64,000 nucleotides of DNA, taken from positions 496,001 through 560,000 of the forward strand of contig JASJOS010000004.1 in the NCBI GenBank assembly GCA_030068525.1, in the 5' to 3' direction. Shown piece after piece: positions 55,371 to 64,000 of this stretch (the stretch's first letter is position 1; every line of letters starts with the position of its first letter). The translations under genes and the position numbers were made by a program. Origin of the DNA: Xanthocytophaga flava. GTDB taxonomy: Bacteria; Bacteroidota; Bacteroidia; Cytophagales; 172606-1. The notes under the pieces were generated by a model. That model saw only the letters and a program-made list of their open reading frames with translations. It searched no databases and was not told where the DNA came from.

Positions 55371-55835
55371 CTAAAAAGGTAAGAGCAAAAAGCTTCCAAC
55401 ACAGACACTCAGGAATTCAACAGATAGATTCCATATTCTTGGTACATACTCTGCCAGAACATAATCTTCTACATCAAACACATAATATGTTCCCAGATCC
55501 TTCATGCCCTCAGTACCAATTATTTTTCCTTTTAGGATAAAATTAGCCATTAAAACATCATTGTGTTCAGAGTAATTATACTTCTCAGTGGGTATATTTC
55601 CAGTTATATTGATTTCATATATCCCTTTCCCTTTCTTTACCAACGGAGATGAAACTGTATGCTCTATCACATAAAAATCCCCTCCTGTAGATTGTAAGTA
55701 ATGTCCATATATGTAGTTAGGCTTCATATCTGAATTCCACATTTTCAGAGGAGTCATCGGCGACAAACTATACAATATAAGTAGCAGACATATCAGCCAG
55801 AAAATTCATACAATACTGACAAATTTGAATTTCAT
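55371..55835 (-). pseudogene. Small double-anchored membrane protein, interrupted by an in-frame TGA
   Basis: From an ATG at 55835 the frame reads MKFKFVSIV, then TGA at codon 10 (55806-55808), then IFWLICLLLILYSLSPMTPLKMWN and on to a stop at 55371. The hydrophobic run that starts before the TGA and ends after it is a convincing N-terminal membrane segment, so the TGA appears to be a nonsense mutation in a once intact gene of about 154 residues; a C-terminal membrane segment (VEFLSVCVGSFLLLPF) is also present. Initiation at the TTG at 55775 would remove the N-terminal segment. Family not recognised. Confidence 0.65.
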
Positions 55836-55985
55836 ACAAAATAAAAAAATAACATGTAGTTTATAGAAATCTTAAATTTTCAGTTCATTATTCCACAATT
55901 CAGGTATGAATTCGGAAATAAACTCTGTTGTAACTATATTTTTACTATCATTATTCTACCCACAAACTATGTATGAAAATAAAAT

Positions 55986-56106
55986 AACCCGACCTTGTGG
56001 ACGGGCTATAACTTATAGATACGTTTGTGTACAGACTTATCCTTCCGGTGTAAAGGCTTTACTTTGGCACAAAGTTATGGCAGAGCCTTCTTTAGGAATA
56101 TTGCTG
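55986..56106 (-). pseudogene. Decayed copy of the 3' end of an alpha-L-fucosidase gene
   Basis: On the minus strand this reads SNIPKEGSAIT, then after a deletion KAFTPEG and stop, matching the fucosidase C-terminus at 60022-60200 (GNIPKKGSAMT ... IAFTPEG). About 98 nt are missing inside. The downstream hairpin of the fucosidase gene is copied too (55986-56008). It contains the 42-bp repeat at 56016-56057. No start or catalytic part remains. Confidence 0.85.
56016..56057. repeat. 42-bp direct repeat, copy 1
   Basis: Identical to 60001-60042; covers the fucosidase stop codon region and the stretch beyond it. Distance 3985 bp, enclosing the three-gene glycan cluster. Confidence 0.92.
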
Positions 56107-56164
56107 GGAAACGAAAACAGGTAAAATTGCAGCACAAAGCATTCTCTTTTTAGCATTTCAATCT

Positions 56165-56200
56165 CCAGGTTGGTGTGGTGTTATCACCACACCAACCTGG
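56165..56200. repeat. Perfect 16-bp hairpin past the polysaccharide deacetylase gene
   Basis: Arms 56165-56180 (CCAGGTTGGTGTGGTG) and 56185-56200 are exact reverse complements, 4-nt loop TTAT. No T-tract on the minus strand, so a stabilising hairpin or a weak terminator for 56239-57042. Confidence 0.7.
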
Positions 56201-56238
56201 GACAGAATATTTCTTCTCTGAGAATGACTTTATCTCAT

Positions 56239-57042
56239 TCAGCCGCCAGGAAGCTTTGTATTTTTTCGCAGATGATCGTGCCACTCCGCAAATGTGATAA
56301 ACTCTGCATACTTACGGGCCCATTGAATATGGCGCTCAAGTTTAGTTAGCATCCCCAACCCACCATAGCGACTCACATAAAAAGGCAAGCCAAATACCGC
56401 TTTATCAGAAATATCCGTAAACTCCCATGGGTGAAAGTAATAATTCACACAACTATCTGTATTCCAAATCCATCGTGAGGCTAAGCGAATCCACTGCATT
56501 GGAAAGTTCTTAAAGCTAAGCCAAAAAACCGGAAATCGGAAAAGTGGTGTTACCGAAGCGGGAATTTGTACTACTCCTTTACTTAAAAATGGAGTACGGG
56601 GCCTGGAAAAACAATTATAACGGCCAGGCAAAAAAGTTGGATGCAAGGATGAGTTGTACCTATATCCTGCTTGCGCAATGGCTTCCTCACTGACAGGCAT
56701 CATACGCGCCATCCTGTAACCAAGTATAGGTTTTTGAATAAGCTCTTCCAAGGCATCTTTAGACCTGCGCAAATCACTCTCTTCAAATGTAGAATGAAAA
56801 TACCCATGAGAGGCAATTTCGTGTACTTGTGCCATAGAGCGAATCAAATCCGGATACTGATTGGCAAAATTAGCTGTTGTAAAAAAAGTAGCCCGAACAT
56901 TATATTTGTCAAGCAAAGCGACTACTGCCCGCAATCCTTCTTCTGATACACACATCTGCTGGCTGAGTGGCAGTTCTTTGCCATATTCAAGAGGCGTATC
57001 AAATTCTTCAACATCAAAACTTAAAATTATTTTTTTATTCAT
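56239..57042 (-). CDS. Polysaccharide deacetylase family protein
   Basis: A 267-residue NodB-type deacetylase. Motif 1 is FDVEEFD (Asp10, Glu12/13), motif 2 ASHGYFHSTFEE (metal His79 and His83), with GYRMARMMPVSEEAIAQAGYRYNSS following and a late FHPWEF. No signal peptide, so it may act on the cytoplasmic side on a lipid-linked or wall sugar. It is the last gene of a reverse-strand run after the GT2 gene (69 bp gap). Confidence 0.85.
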   Translation of the reverse strand: MNKKIILSFDVEEFDTPLEYGKELPLSQQMCVSEEGLRAVVALLDKYNVRATFFTTANFANQYPDLIRSMAQVHEIASHGYFHSTFEESDLRRSKDALEELIQKPILGYRMARMMPVSEEAIAQAGYRYNSSLHPTFLPGRYNCFSRPRTPFLSKGVVQIPASVTPLFRFPVFWLSFKNFPMQWIRLASRWIWNTDSCVNYYFHPWEFTDISDKAVFGLPFYVSRYGGLGMLTKLERHIQWARKYAEFITFAEWHDHLRKNTKLPGG

Positions 57043-57110
57043 AAGAGTTGTTACAACATTCTAACACTAGCTATAAGACTTAGAGGTTGTCTATATTATT
57101 ATGTCAACTA

Positions 57111-58109
57111 TTAGTCTATTTTTTGTCTAGCTATAATACTACTGATAAATTCACGCTTTTTAGTCAGAATGGTTGGTGATTCATCCAGCGTATTTTTCTT
57201 CACTATATAGGAGGGTCGCTGTTTGGCTTGCATAAACAACTTACCAATATACTCCCCGATAATCCCCAACATAATTAGCTGCAAACCTCCAATAAAGAGC
57301 ACTCCCATAATGACAGATGTCCAGCCAGAAGTATTCCAGTTTGTAAACAAATAGCTTAGGAAAGCAAATACTGCATACGAAAAGCTAATCAACGATAAGG
57401 TAAAGCCTATTATCATCGCCAGTCGTAAGGGTTTCACACTAAAGGATGTGATGCCATTGAGCGCAAAAAGAAGCATCTTCTTAAATGAATATTTGCTGGT
57501 TCCAGAATAACGCTGATTAGGCTCGTAGGGCATACAATATTGTTTGAAACCCATCCATTTAACCAAGCCCCGAATAAACAAGTCCCGCTCAGGCAATTGC
57601 TTGAATACATTAACTACCACCTTGTCCATCAAACGAAAGTCAGCAGTACCTTCTTCTATTTCAATGTCTGAAAGCCAATTCATCAGTTTGTAAAAAGCAC
57701 GGGAGGTAACTCTTTTAAAAAATGGTAACTTTGCGTCTTCCAGCCTTTGAGTGTAGACTACATCGTAGCCCTCCTGCCACTTATCAATCATAGGAATGAG
57801 TAGTGCCGGTGGATGCTGTAAATCGGCATCCATCGAAATGACGCAATCGCCAGTAGCCATGTCTAATCCTGCCTTTAATGCATACTGATGCCCAAAATTG
57901 CGGGAAAACGAAATGTAGTGAATCGAGTTATGATGTTGTCTTAATTTTTCGAGTTCGGTGAGTGTGTTATCCTGACTACCATCATCAACAAAGATGATTT
58001 CGTAGAAACAGTTAATAGGAGAAAGAATATCCTCCAGACATTGAGCCAGCATCCATACATTTTTTTCTTCGTTGTAAGTAGGGACAATGACTGAGATTTT
58101 GAAACTCAT
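57111..58109 (-). CDS. Dolichyl-phosphate-mannose-synthase-like glycosyltransferase, GT2 family
   Basis: A 332-residue membrane glycosyltransferase of the DPM1/GtrB/ArnC group. The GT-A part has VIVPTYNEEKNV, VDDGSQD (41-47), SRNFGHQYALKAG and the DAD metal motif SMDADLQHPP (94-96), then GTSKYSFKKM. Two C-terminal membrane segments (about 232-255 and 266-290). It should move a sugar from a nucleotide to a polyprenyl phosphate. The GT87 transferase upstream would use such a donor (inference). Confidence 0.9.
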   Translation of the reverse strand: MSFKISVIVPTYNEEKNVWMLAQCLEDILSPINCFYEIIFVDDGSQDNTLTELEKLRQHHNSIHYISFSRNFGHQYALKAGLDMATGDCVISMDADLQHPPALLIPMIDKWQEGYDVVYTQRLEDAKLPFFKRVTSRAFYKLMNWLSDIEIEEGTADFRLMDKVVVNVFKQLPERDLFIRGLVKWMGFKQYCMPYEPNQRYSGTSKYSFKKMLLFALNGITSFSVKPLRLAMIIGFTLSLISFSYAVFAFLSYLFTNWNTSGWTSVIMGVLFIGGLQLIMLGIIGEYIGKLFMQAKQRPSYIVKKNTLDESPTILTKKREFISSIIARQKID

Positions 58110-58428
58110 GGTTTAGTTAATTCATAATGGATATGACCTGGTATATTTCATAAAGGTTTGAGTCTAATAGTACTCAAACACTAGGAGTTTTAGTATTCAG
58201 CAGAGATAATATAAATTGATTAAAATGGTTATAAAAAGATATTAAAAGAGTATTAAAAAAATATTAAAAGTACTATATCACTATCCTGAAATAAAGTATT
58301 ATAGATGAATGTGCTACGAAGACATCTATAATACTTTAAAACAAAGTCACATTATCACTTCACAAAAAACTCTAATAAATAGTTTAATACCTTTCCCTAA
58401 ATAGATCAAAACGGAAATTACTCTCCAA
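58110..58428. other. AT-rich intergenic region
   Basis: 319 bp. It contains three imperfect copies of an ATATTAAAA-like unit near 58231-58270 and the hairpin listed separately at 58293-58337. No gene is seen. Confidence 0.5.
58293..58337 (-). terminator. Perfect 15-bp hairpin, likely terminator of the GT87 gene
   Basis: Arms 58293-58307 (AAAGTATTATAGATG) and 58323-58337 are exact reverse complements with a 15-nt loop; on the minus strand a TTTATTT follows. Confidence 0.55.
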
Positions 58429-59589
58429 TTATTGAGCTACAGTAAGAGATGGTGATGAAACTTTGGAAAAAGAGCCAAACAAAAGTTCAACCATGACTAC
58501 AATCCAGACTACAGCACATGGCAGAGCCTTCAAACTGTAAGGAATTACATACACATCACGCAGGTAGGCAGGGAAAATGTCAGTAGGAGATAGAATTGTT
58601 AGGACAAATACAAAGATTGCCAGGCTGATTTGCCATTTTTTTCTCTCACTTTGAATATACCATAGAGCAACTCCTGTAACAGCAATCACAAAGGTAGGAG
58701 ATTCAGCACCAGGACTAAAAATAACCATCCAGATTAGCACAGAGGCTAAAAACAGGAGCCGAAAGGATAAAGTTTCGAACTTGTCCCATCGGAGATAGGC
58801 CAAACAAAATATACCCACACCTGTCAGTACAACATAGGCATCTTTGATATTGGAACTAACCAGAGACTGGAGGATTTGTATAAGTGAAATGTCGTGATGA
58901 ATCTGTGCCTTTTCAACAAGTGCCAAATACCATTCCTTATAAAGAAAAAGCAGTTGATCCAACGAAATGAAAATTAATGGTAAAAAAAACAATACGACAC
59001 ACCAAAATGCGAAAGAGAGGATAAAACGAATTTTTTGCGGATATAAAAGAAAAAAGGCAGCACCTATAAATCCATAAATTTTAAAAAAGCCCCCCAAAGC
59101 AACAAAAAACGCAGCCCAGAAGACCGTCCTCCGTTCAAAAGCAATAAAACAAAATAATATGAGGGAGGTAAGCATCGGATTAGCCTGTAGATTCTGAATT
59201 GAAGTCAGGAATTCAATCAGTATAAACCAATAGATAAAAATTTTACTTGATTGATCAATAGTAAGTTTATGTATTGCCCACAGCAACAAAAACGCATTTA
59301 CCATAGTCCATGCTATTATTCCCAGCCAATCAGGCAGTATTGCAAACGGAGCAATAAAAATTCCAAATACAGGACCATATTTATAATTATCATGGTATTG
59401 ATCCGGAAACAAAATATATAAATTCTGATTATGAATTAGATGTTGGAAGGAGTATTTAAAGATATAATAGTTATTGAGTTGATCAATCAACATTTGTTGA
59501 ATGGAAGCTGCCAGTGTAATTAAAAAATAGATTCCATATATATAACGAATAGGGACCTGAGAGATTTTGTTAACAAGTGATTTAAACAT
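58429..59589 (-). CDS. GT87/DUF2029-type membrane glycosyltransferase
   Basis: A 386-residue protein with about nine or ten membrane segments, resembling polyprenyl-phosphate-dependent GT-C mannosyltransferases (GT87/DUF2029): NLYILFPDQYHDNYKYGPVFGIFIAPFAILPDWLG near residues 55-90 gives the first-loop acidic/aromatic pattern and YGPVF motif, and GGFFKIYGFIGAAFFLLYPQK follows. The donor would be a lipid-linked sugar made by the GT2 neighbour (inference). Confidence 0.8.
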   Translation of the reverse strand: MFKSLVNKISQVPIRYIYGIYFLITLAASIQQMLIDQLNNYYIFKYSFQHLIHNQNLYILFPDQYHDNYKYGPVFGIFIAPFAILPDWLGIIAWTMVNAFLLLWAIHKLTIDQSSKIFIYWFILIEFLTSIQNLQANPMLTSLILFCFIAFERRTVFWAAFFVALGGFFKIYGFIGAAFFLLYPQKIRFILSFAFWCVVLFFLPLIFISLDQLLFLYKEWYLALVEKAQIHHDISLIQILQSLVSSNIKDAYVVLTGVGIFCLAYLRWDKFETLSFRLLFLASVLIWMVIFSPGAESPTFVIAVTGVALWYIQSERKKWQISLAIFVFVLTILSPTDIFPAYLRDVYVIPYSLKALPCAVVWIVVMVELLFGSFSKVSSPSLTVAQ

Positions 59590-60021
59590 AGAAGCGGTTT
59601 CGTAAAAGAAAAATTCCTCAAAAAAGTGTAATTTCAGACGTATATCAAAAGAAACTACTCAAAAACAATTAATCCCGAAAGATAAATACATGCATTTATA
59701 GTTCAAAATTAAGTAAGGGTGTAGAAGTAGATAGTGTGATTCTCCCAGATTACTGAAACAACTCAGCCTGATAAAAAAATGAGTAACAAAGAAGTACATT
59801 CACCTATCTATCAGAGCATTATAAAATATACAGCATAGTAAACAACTCATGTTATCATTTTGTTAAGACTTGACCGAAATAAACAAATAATAGTTGACCC
59901 ACCGCCATAGTTTGGGTATTCATTCGAACTTTGTTAATCAAACATCATTAATATACATCCATAAAAATAGCCCGACCTTGCGGACGGGCTACTGCTCATT
60001 TAGATACGTTTGTGTACAGAC
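59590..60021. other. Intergenic region between GT87 and fucosidase genes
   Basis: 432 bp between two reverse-strand genes. It holds the fucosidase terminator and most of the 42-bp direct repeat. No gene seen; a 112-codon open stretch at 59894-60232 runs over the fucosidase end and is not coding. Confidence 0.5.
59968..59991 (-). terminator. Terminator of the fucosidase gene
   Basis: Stem TAGCCCGaCC (59968-59977) with GGaCGGGCTA (59982-59991), one mismatch, 4-nt loop TTGC, then on the minus strand TTTTTATG. A decayed copy is at 55986-56008. Confidence 0.78.
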
Positions 60022-60042
60022 TTATCCTTCCGGTGTAAAGGC
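60001..60042. repeat. 42-bp direct repeat, copy 2
   Basis: Identical to 56016-56057; covers the 3' end and stop codon of the fucosidase gene. Confidence 0.92.
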
Positions 60043-61467
60043 AATAGCCAATGCAGGATATGTCTTATTTTGCTTGCGGAAAGCTTCAGGCAGCCATACC
60101 TTTACTTTATTTCCGCTATGCTCCCATTTTACTTTTGTACCACTTGCCAGCAACGTCATGGCAGAACCTTTTTTAGGGATATTGCCAGTCCATTCAATGA
60201 AGGCAGGTACATCTTTTCCTTCTGGTAGTTGAGCCAAGGCATATAATGTATTTCCGGCTTTTGCCTTGGTAAAATACACGTCACCATCTTTGAATACATC
60301 AGTAGTACGGGTATTGTAAATAGCCTGTCCGTTTTTATCGAGCCACTTTCCAATTTCTGCCAGTCGCTGCACAGCCTCTTCGGTAAGCGTACCATCGGGC
60401 TGAGGACCAACACCCAACAGAAGACTCCCTCCTTTGGCAACAATCTCAATCAGAGAATGTACCACCTTCGTTGCAGACTTCAGCTGATCGTTTGGTACAT
60501 ATCCCCAGGCATTACCCAGTGTCATACAGCTCTCCCATGGGTTGTTCAGCTTGTGATCCGGAATGCGCTGCTCAGGTGTCTGATAGTTCTCATAAGGGCC
60601 ATGTACGGTACGGTCTACAATTAGTAAACCAGGTTGCGCCTGACGCGCCATACTGGCAATACGAGGCATATCAATATCCTGACTCCATGCCGGAATAGAT
60701 GCACCCCAGGCACGCACTTCGTCATTTACAGTCTCTAGTGGACGTACCCAACCGCCATCTAACCATAAAATATCCATCTTTCCATAGTCATGCATCAGTT
60801 CACTGATCTGGTTGTAGGTATACTGCTTAAATTGATTCCAGCGCCATGGATGCTTACGGATATCGTAGTTGTTGTTCCGGTCGGCAGTGGCATATTTAGG
60901 CCACCAATAGTATTCAGTATGCCAGTCAGGCTTAGAGAAATACGCTCCAATCATGAAATTCTGCTTGCGGAAAGCTTCAAACACATACTTTGCCACATTG
61001 GCTTTCGGATTACCAGCAAAAGGACCATTTGTGATTTTAAAGTCGCTCTGTTTGGTATCAAACATGCTAAATCCATCGTGATGTTTGGTGGTAAATACCA
61101 CATACTTCATTCCCGCAGATTTGGCTGCTATAGCCCACTGATCCGGATTAAATTTTACTGGATTAAACTTGGCACTTTGTCCCCAGTACCATTTTTTATA
61201 ATCATCATACGACATGGTGCTATCCCGTTCAATCCAGTCTTCCGAACATAGTTCCCATGATTCGATAATACCTGGAACAGCATACAATCCCCAGTGGATA
61301 ATCATCCCAAATTTCTGATCCTGCCACTGATCCAGTTTTTGCTTTACCTGAAGATCGGTAGGCCACTCATACACAGAAGATTGCTGGTGGATATTTCCTT
61401 GCGCATTTACCTGAGCAACAGGTACACCCAGCAAGGCCATCCACAAAAATAATCGTAGTTTCTTCAT
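60022..61467 (-). CDS. GH29 alpha-L-fucosidase, secreted
   Basis: A 481-residue glycoside hydrolase of family 29, which removes terminal alpha-L-fucose. A signal peptide (MKKLRLFLWMALLGVPVAQVNAQ) leads. GH29 features: FGMIIHWGLYAVPG, YVVFTTKHHDGFSMFDTKQSDF, NVAKYVFEAFRKQNFMIGAYFSKPDW and ILWLDGGW, whose Asp (about 236) is the expected nucleophile; EIVAKGGSLLLGVGPQPDG lies later. The C-terminal beta part ends VWLPEAFRKQNKTYPALAIAFTPEG. It stands downstream of the secreted serine hydrolase at 61561, split by a terminator, and both likely serve host- or algal-glycan use. Confidence 0.92.
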   Translation of the reverse strand: MKKLRLFLWMALLGVPVAQVNAQGNIHQQSSVYEWPTDLQVKQKLDQWQDQKFGMIIHWGLYAVPGIIESWELCSEDWIERDSTMSYDDYKKWYWGQSAKFNPVKFNPDQWAIAAKSAGMKYVVFTTKHHDGFSMFDTKQSDFKITNGPFAGNPKANVAKYVFEAFRKQNFMIGAYFSKPDWHTEYYWWPKYATADRNNNYDIRKHPWRWNQFKQYTYNQISELMHDYGKMDILWLDGGWVRPLETVNDEVRAWGASIPAWSQDIDMPRIASMARQAQPGLLIVDRTVHGPYENYQTPEQRIPDHKLNNPWESCMTLGNAWGYVPNDQLKSATKVVHSLIEIVAKGGSLLLGVGPQPDGTLTEEAVQRLAEIGKWLDKNGQAIYNTRTTDVFKDGDVYFTKAKAGNTLYALAQLPEGKDVPAFIEWTGNIPKKGSAMTLLASGTKVKWEHSGNKVKVWLPEAFRKQNKTYPALAIAFTPEG

Positions 61468-61510
61468 ACGAATAAAAGAGCAAGTAGATTAGAAGTATTG
61501 GTTAAACAAA

Positions 61511-61552
61511 GAAGCGGCTTATACTGGCTTTAAAAGTAGTATAAACCGCTTC
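61511..61552 (-). terminator. Terminator between the serine hydrolase and fucosidase genes
   Basis: Arms 61511-61525 (GAAGCGGCTTATACT) and 61538-61552 pair with one mismatch; on the minus strand TTTGTTT follows. Confidence 0.7.
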
Positions 61553-61560
61553 AGAATATA

Positions 61561-63999
61561 CTATTGATTGATAATCTCACCGTTTTTCAGTGACCAGTCA
61601 TTTCCGAAAAATCCAGCCATCTTTACACCTTTTATACCCTCTTTCAACATATCTGTTGTAAAGATCATAAAGTCTGGAAAACCACTTCCACCACTGAAGT
61701 ACTGATTTGCTTCACTAGCCCGCATTCCGGCTAATCCGGTTCCACCAATCACCGCGACAGAAGCTACAGGGCTATCCGGTCTTGGCCAGGAGAAATATGC
61801 TCCGATATCTGTTCCTTTTTGTTCTTTATCACCCAGTTTTGCTACACCATTGGAGAGCTGAATCGGACAGTCAGATAGCAGTGGCTTCCAGGCTTTGTTG
61901 GTAGAGGCATTGCCATAGATAATCACCCCTCTGTCTTTGTATTTCTTCAGATCAAATTCTTTATCTGCAATCACATCTACCGCACCATTGCCTCTGTAAT
62001 ACCAGGTTTCAGCATCATAACGAGCTTTATTGTATGCCCACTCATTTTCCTGAACAGTACCTCCGGTTGCATACACAAATACCATCTGGTTATTAAATGG
62101 TTCTTTGAATGTTCCATTTCTGTGAGGTCCTTTCTGTATTGTTTTGATAGCATCTGCCTTTGTCCATGATGCACCTTTAGACAGATACAGTTGCTCGTTG
62201 CTTTGTTTTACAATGTAGTTTATAACGGGCAGGCTATCCAGTGTAATGTGTACAGTATCCCCTTGTTTAAAATCAGCCAGATCCAGTTTCAGTAAAGCGA
62301 TGTTTTCTGTAATACCTGAAATTTTATGACTGGCTTTGTTGCGTTGTAACTGAATACGGCTATATTTTAATGACTGGTTTTGCTGTACAATCGTTGCCCA
62401 ACGCATCGTAGCAGAGATCGCAGGATTGGCAGTCGTAAAATCAATTACATTGGTTGCACTGTCTACCGGAATTTTATGCCACTTGAAGAAATCGAAAATA
62501 GGCTTCCAGTCTACACTTTCGTTGCCATACCAGTGAGAGCCGCCTGGATATTCATAGTAGCTGTAATCTGCATGGAAAGTTCCTAACAGTTTGCGCATTT
62601 GACGAGCATAGTCTACAGATACAACCGGATCGGCATCACCATGCAAAATATATATACCCAGTGCTTTGTAGTTAGAAGCCAGTGAAATTACATTACTTGG
62701 ATTGCTGGCACGTAGCAACAGATTTTCCATAGGCGTAGCCCCTGATTCGGGAATTTTGCCATCATGTGAGCCATAAGCCGACAATACCGGATACCCTGCA
62801 CAAGGAGCAATAGCAGCCCAGTTACCAGGGAAAGTTGCTCCCAGATACCAGGTTCCATGTCCTCCCATTGAATGGCCTGTCAGATAGATATGCTCCGGAT
62901 CGGGCTTAAACTCCTGTTTCGCCATTCCAAATACTTCCAGTGCATCCAGACGACCCCAGTCTTCCCAGTTAAATCCTCTCGGACGTCTGTTGGTAGGTGC
63001 AACCAGCACACCCCAGTTTTTAGGTTCATAGGCTCTTGCCTGACCAATAGCCTCTACCCCTGCTCCGTGTACTGACAGGAATAAAGCAGGTGCTTTGCCA
63101 TCTGGCTGTGCCTGTGGTGCTACAGCGTAGTACTGGATACTCCCATCAATCTTACTGGTGAAGGTCTGTATGTATTGTTCACCAGCACCTGTAGCACTAA
63201 GTTTTATTTCTTTCTCATCCCACACTTTTCCTTTTACCTGCAAGTTCACTTTCACAGGGTATTCTCCCTTTTGTTGAATGCCAGTTGCATTTATTCTGAA
63301 ACCCACCTTTCGTGTAGTTAATGCAGGTACTACAGGTAGTGTAGAGGTATATTCTTTTCCTTGTAGAGAAGTTTTAATTTGAAGATCTTTTAATGGCTGA
63401 GCAGTAGTATTAACAACCACCATAGCCCCCCATAGCTGATCATTTGTCTTGCCATGAACAATATGAGGCAATGTCATATCTTCTGTGCTCAATGCAACGG
63501 CCTTATCCGGAAAAGTCAACTTGGCCGTTATGCCCTGATAACGAGAAAAAGAAGCAGTCCGAACCAGTATTTCGTTCAGACCTTTTTTCAACACGACAGG
63601 TATGTACATCCAGCCGGAAGCATAGGCATCACCTCCATGAGGAGCACCATTAAAATACAGCATGCTATGTCCGCTTACATTCAGTATCGCTGTCTTTGCT
63701 TCATTGGCAGTATAGGTCAGATATAAATATCCATCCTGTGCCAGTCCTGCTTTGAACTTACTCTCCTGGTCTGTTTTGATAGCTTGCCAGGTAACAGGCT
63801 TTCCATCCTTATCTGTCAGCACAGTTTGTCCGGCAGCAGGTGTTTTTAGTTCATTCCGAAACAACAGATAGGTTAATTGATCGGTGTAAAGTGCTTCACG
63901 GCCATAATGATGACAGGGACCAGCAATCAATCCCTCTGAAAAGGTGTAAGTTTGTTGAGCAAAAACAGGATTACCAAACAACAGTAGTCCGATAATCAT
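61561..63999 (-). CDS. Secreted prolyl-oligopeptidase/esterase-type serine hydrolase, 5' end likely outside
   Basis: At least 812 residues. The signal peptide (MIIGLLLFGNPVFA, then QQTYTF) begins at the window edge, so the true start may be a little upstream. An N-terminal beta-rich domain (about 20-270) comes before an alpha/beta-hydrolase core with GHSMGGHGTW (about 374-383, nucleophile Ser), HGDADPVVS (about 451-459, Asp) and PGGSHWYGN (about 485-492, His), then a C-terminal beta-rich domain (about 510-812). Typical of extracellular carboxylesterases/peptidase S9-like proteins in polysaccharide loci; the substrate could be an esterified glycan (inference). Confidence 0.82.
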   Translation of the reverse strand: MIIGLLLFGNPVFAQQTYTFSEGLIAGPCHHYGREALYTDQLTYLLFRNELKTPAAGQTVLTDKDGKPVTWQAIKTDQESKFKAGLAQDGYLYLTYTANEAKTAILNVSGHSMLYFNGAPHGGDAYASGWMYIPVVLKKGLNEILVRTASFSRYQGITAKLTFPDKAVALSTEDMTLPHIVHGKTNDQLWGAMVVVNTTAQPLKDLQIKTSLQGKEYTSTLPVVPALTTRKVGFRINATGIQQKGEYPVKVNLQVKGKVWDEKEIKLSATGAGEQYIQTFTSKIDGSIQYYAVAPQAQPDGKAPALFLSVHGAGVEAIGQARAYEPKNWGVLVAPTNRRPRGFNWEDWGRLDALEVFGMAKQEFKPDPEHIYLTGHSMGGHGTWYLGATFPGNWAAIAPCAGYPVLSAYGSHDGKIPESGATPMENLLLRASNPSNVISLASNYKALGIYILHGDADPVVSVDYARQMRKLLGTFHADYSYYEYPGGSHWYGNESVDWKPIFDFFKWHKIPVDSATNVIDFTTANPAISATMRWATIVQQNQSLKYSRIQLQRNKASHKISGITENIALLKLDLADFKQGDTVHITLDSLPVINYIVKQSNEQLYLSKGASWTKADAIKTIQKGPHRNGTFKEPFNNQMVFVYATGGTVQENEWAYNKARYDAETWYYRGNGAVDVIADKEFDLKKYKDRGVIIYGNASTNKAWKPLLSDCPIQLSNGVAKLGDKEQKGTDIGAYFSWPRPDSPVASVAVIGGTGLAGMRASEANQYFSGGSGFPDFMIFTTDMLKEGIKGVKMAGFFGNDWSLKNGEIINQ

Positions 64000-64000
64000 A

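Noticed and set aside
55806-55808. Selenocysteine reading of the TGA in the membrane-protein gene
   Set aside because: The codon lies in a hydrophobic signal segment, no SECIS-like hairpin follows, and no Sec genes are in the window.
55906-56124. 72-codon plus-strand frame
   Set aside because: It is the reverse side of the decayed fucosidase tail and its terminator.
59894-60232. 112-codon plus-strand frame over the fucosidase end
   Set aside because: Its matching residues to 55906-56124 come from the shared minus-strand sequence.
60790-61251. 153-codon frame antisense to the fucosidase
   Set aside because: Shadow of a conserved GH29 gene.
1-64000. CRISPR arrays, tRNA/rRNA genes, insertion sequences, prophage, attachment sites
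   Set aside because: I looked for regular spaced repeats, conserved RNA cores and transposase or integrase motifs and saw none.

Overview
The window looks like a chromosomal segment of a Bacteroidota bacterium, most likely of the order Cytophagales (inference). The evidence is a type IX secretion (T9SS) C-terminal sorting domain, a heavy-metal RND pump fused to a TolC-like domain, a haem-binding propeller dehydrogenase with HEAT repeats and a terminal CxxCH motif, promoter elements of the TAnnTTTG type, few clear Shine-Dalgarno sequences, and moderately AT-rich DNA. I see no rRNA, tRNA, CRISPR array, insertion sequence, integrase or prophage gene.

Layout, left to right. 0-6 kb: the tail of a DUF2252 gene, an AMP nucleosidase, and a reverse-strand set made of a Tat-exported gluconate-2-dehydrogenase-subunit-3-like protein and two closely related GMC flavoprotein oxidoreductases. 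6-15 kb: thioredoxin, a small conserved protein, an arginine deiminase followed by a CtlX-type hydrolase, a membrane histidine kinase, a Spy/CpxP-like periplasmic protein, ComEC, a short-chain dehydrogenase and a stand-alone HsdR-N-like nuclease fold. 15-25 kb: membrane and secreted proteins (DUF1648, coiled-coil, CAP), a GNAT acetyltransferase, a methylglutaconyl-CoA-hydratase-like enzyme, then a metal-efflux locus (His-rich small protein, CusA-TolC fusion, periplasmic adaptor). 25-34 kb: TruC, an NrtR/AraR-like Nudix regulator divergent from a small membrane protein with a perfect palindrome between them, OmpA, YebC, an aldo/keto reductase with an AraC regulator, and two tandem leucine-rich-repeat proteins.

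34-54 kb is accessory-like: small lipoproteins, an SGNH hydrolase with a PVC-type dehydrogenase, a seven-repeat RCC1 lipoprotein, an orphan CDI-immunity-like gene, a T9SS cargo protein, a TPR lipoprotein, an SDR/AraC pair, a four-gene membrane operon with a metallophosphoesterase and an SRPBCC domain, a frameshifted VOC gene and a TIG-domain lipoprotein with seven repeats. 54-64 kb: an Imm26-like hypothetical protein, a gene with a nonsense codon, a decayed copy of the end of a fucosidase gene, a three-gene glycan/lipid-glycosylation cluster (polysaccharide deacetylase, GT2, GT87), an intact GH29 alpha-L-fucosidase, and a large secreted serine esterase/peptidase that runs to the window edge.

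Most genes form short transcription units closed by clear hairpin terminators. Several annotated starts were moved inward from TTG/GTG codons to ATG codons that fit the protein family. Three loci are broken or remnant genes: 51760-52642 (one-base frameshift), 55371-55835 (in-frame TGA at codon 10) and 55986-56106 (fucosidase-tail remnant). I found no convincing complete new system. The best candidates for something undescribed are the 48811-51559 membrane operon and the Nudix-regulator palindrome at 26994-27039.
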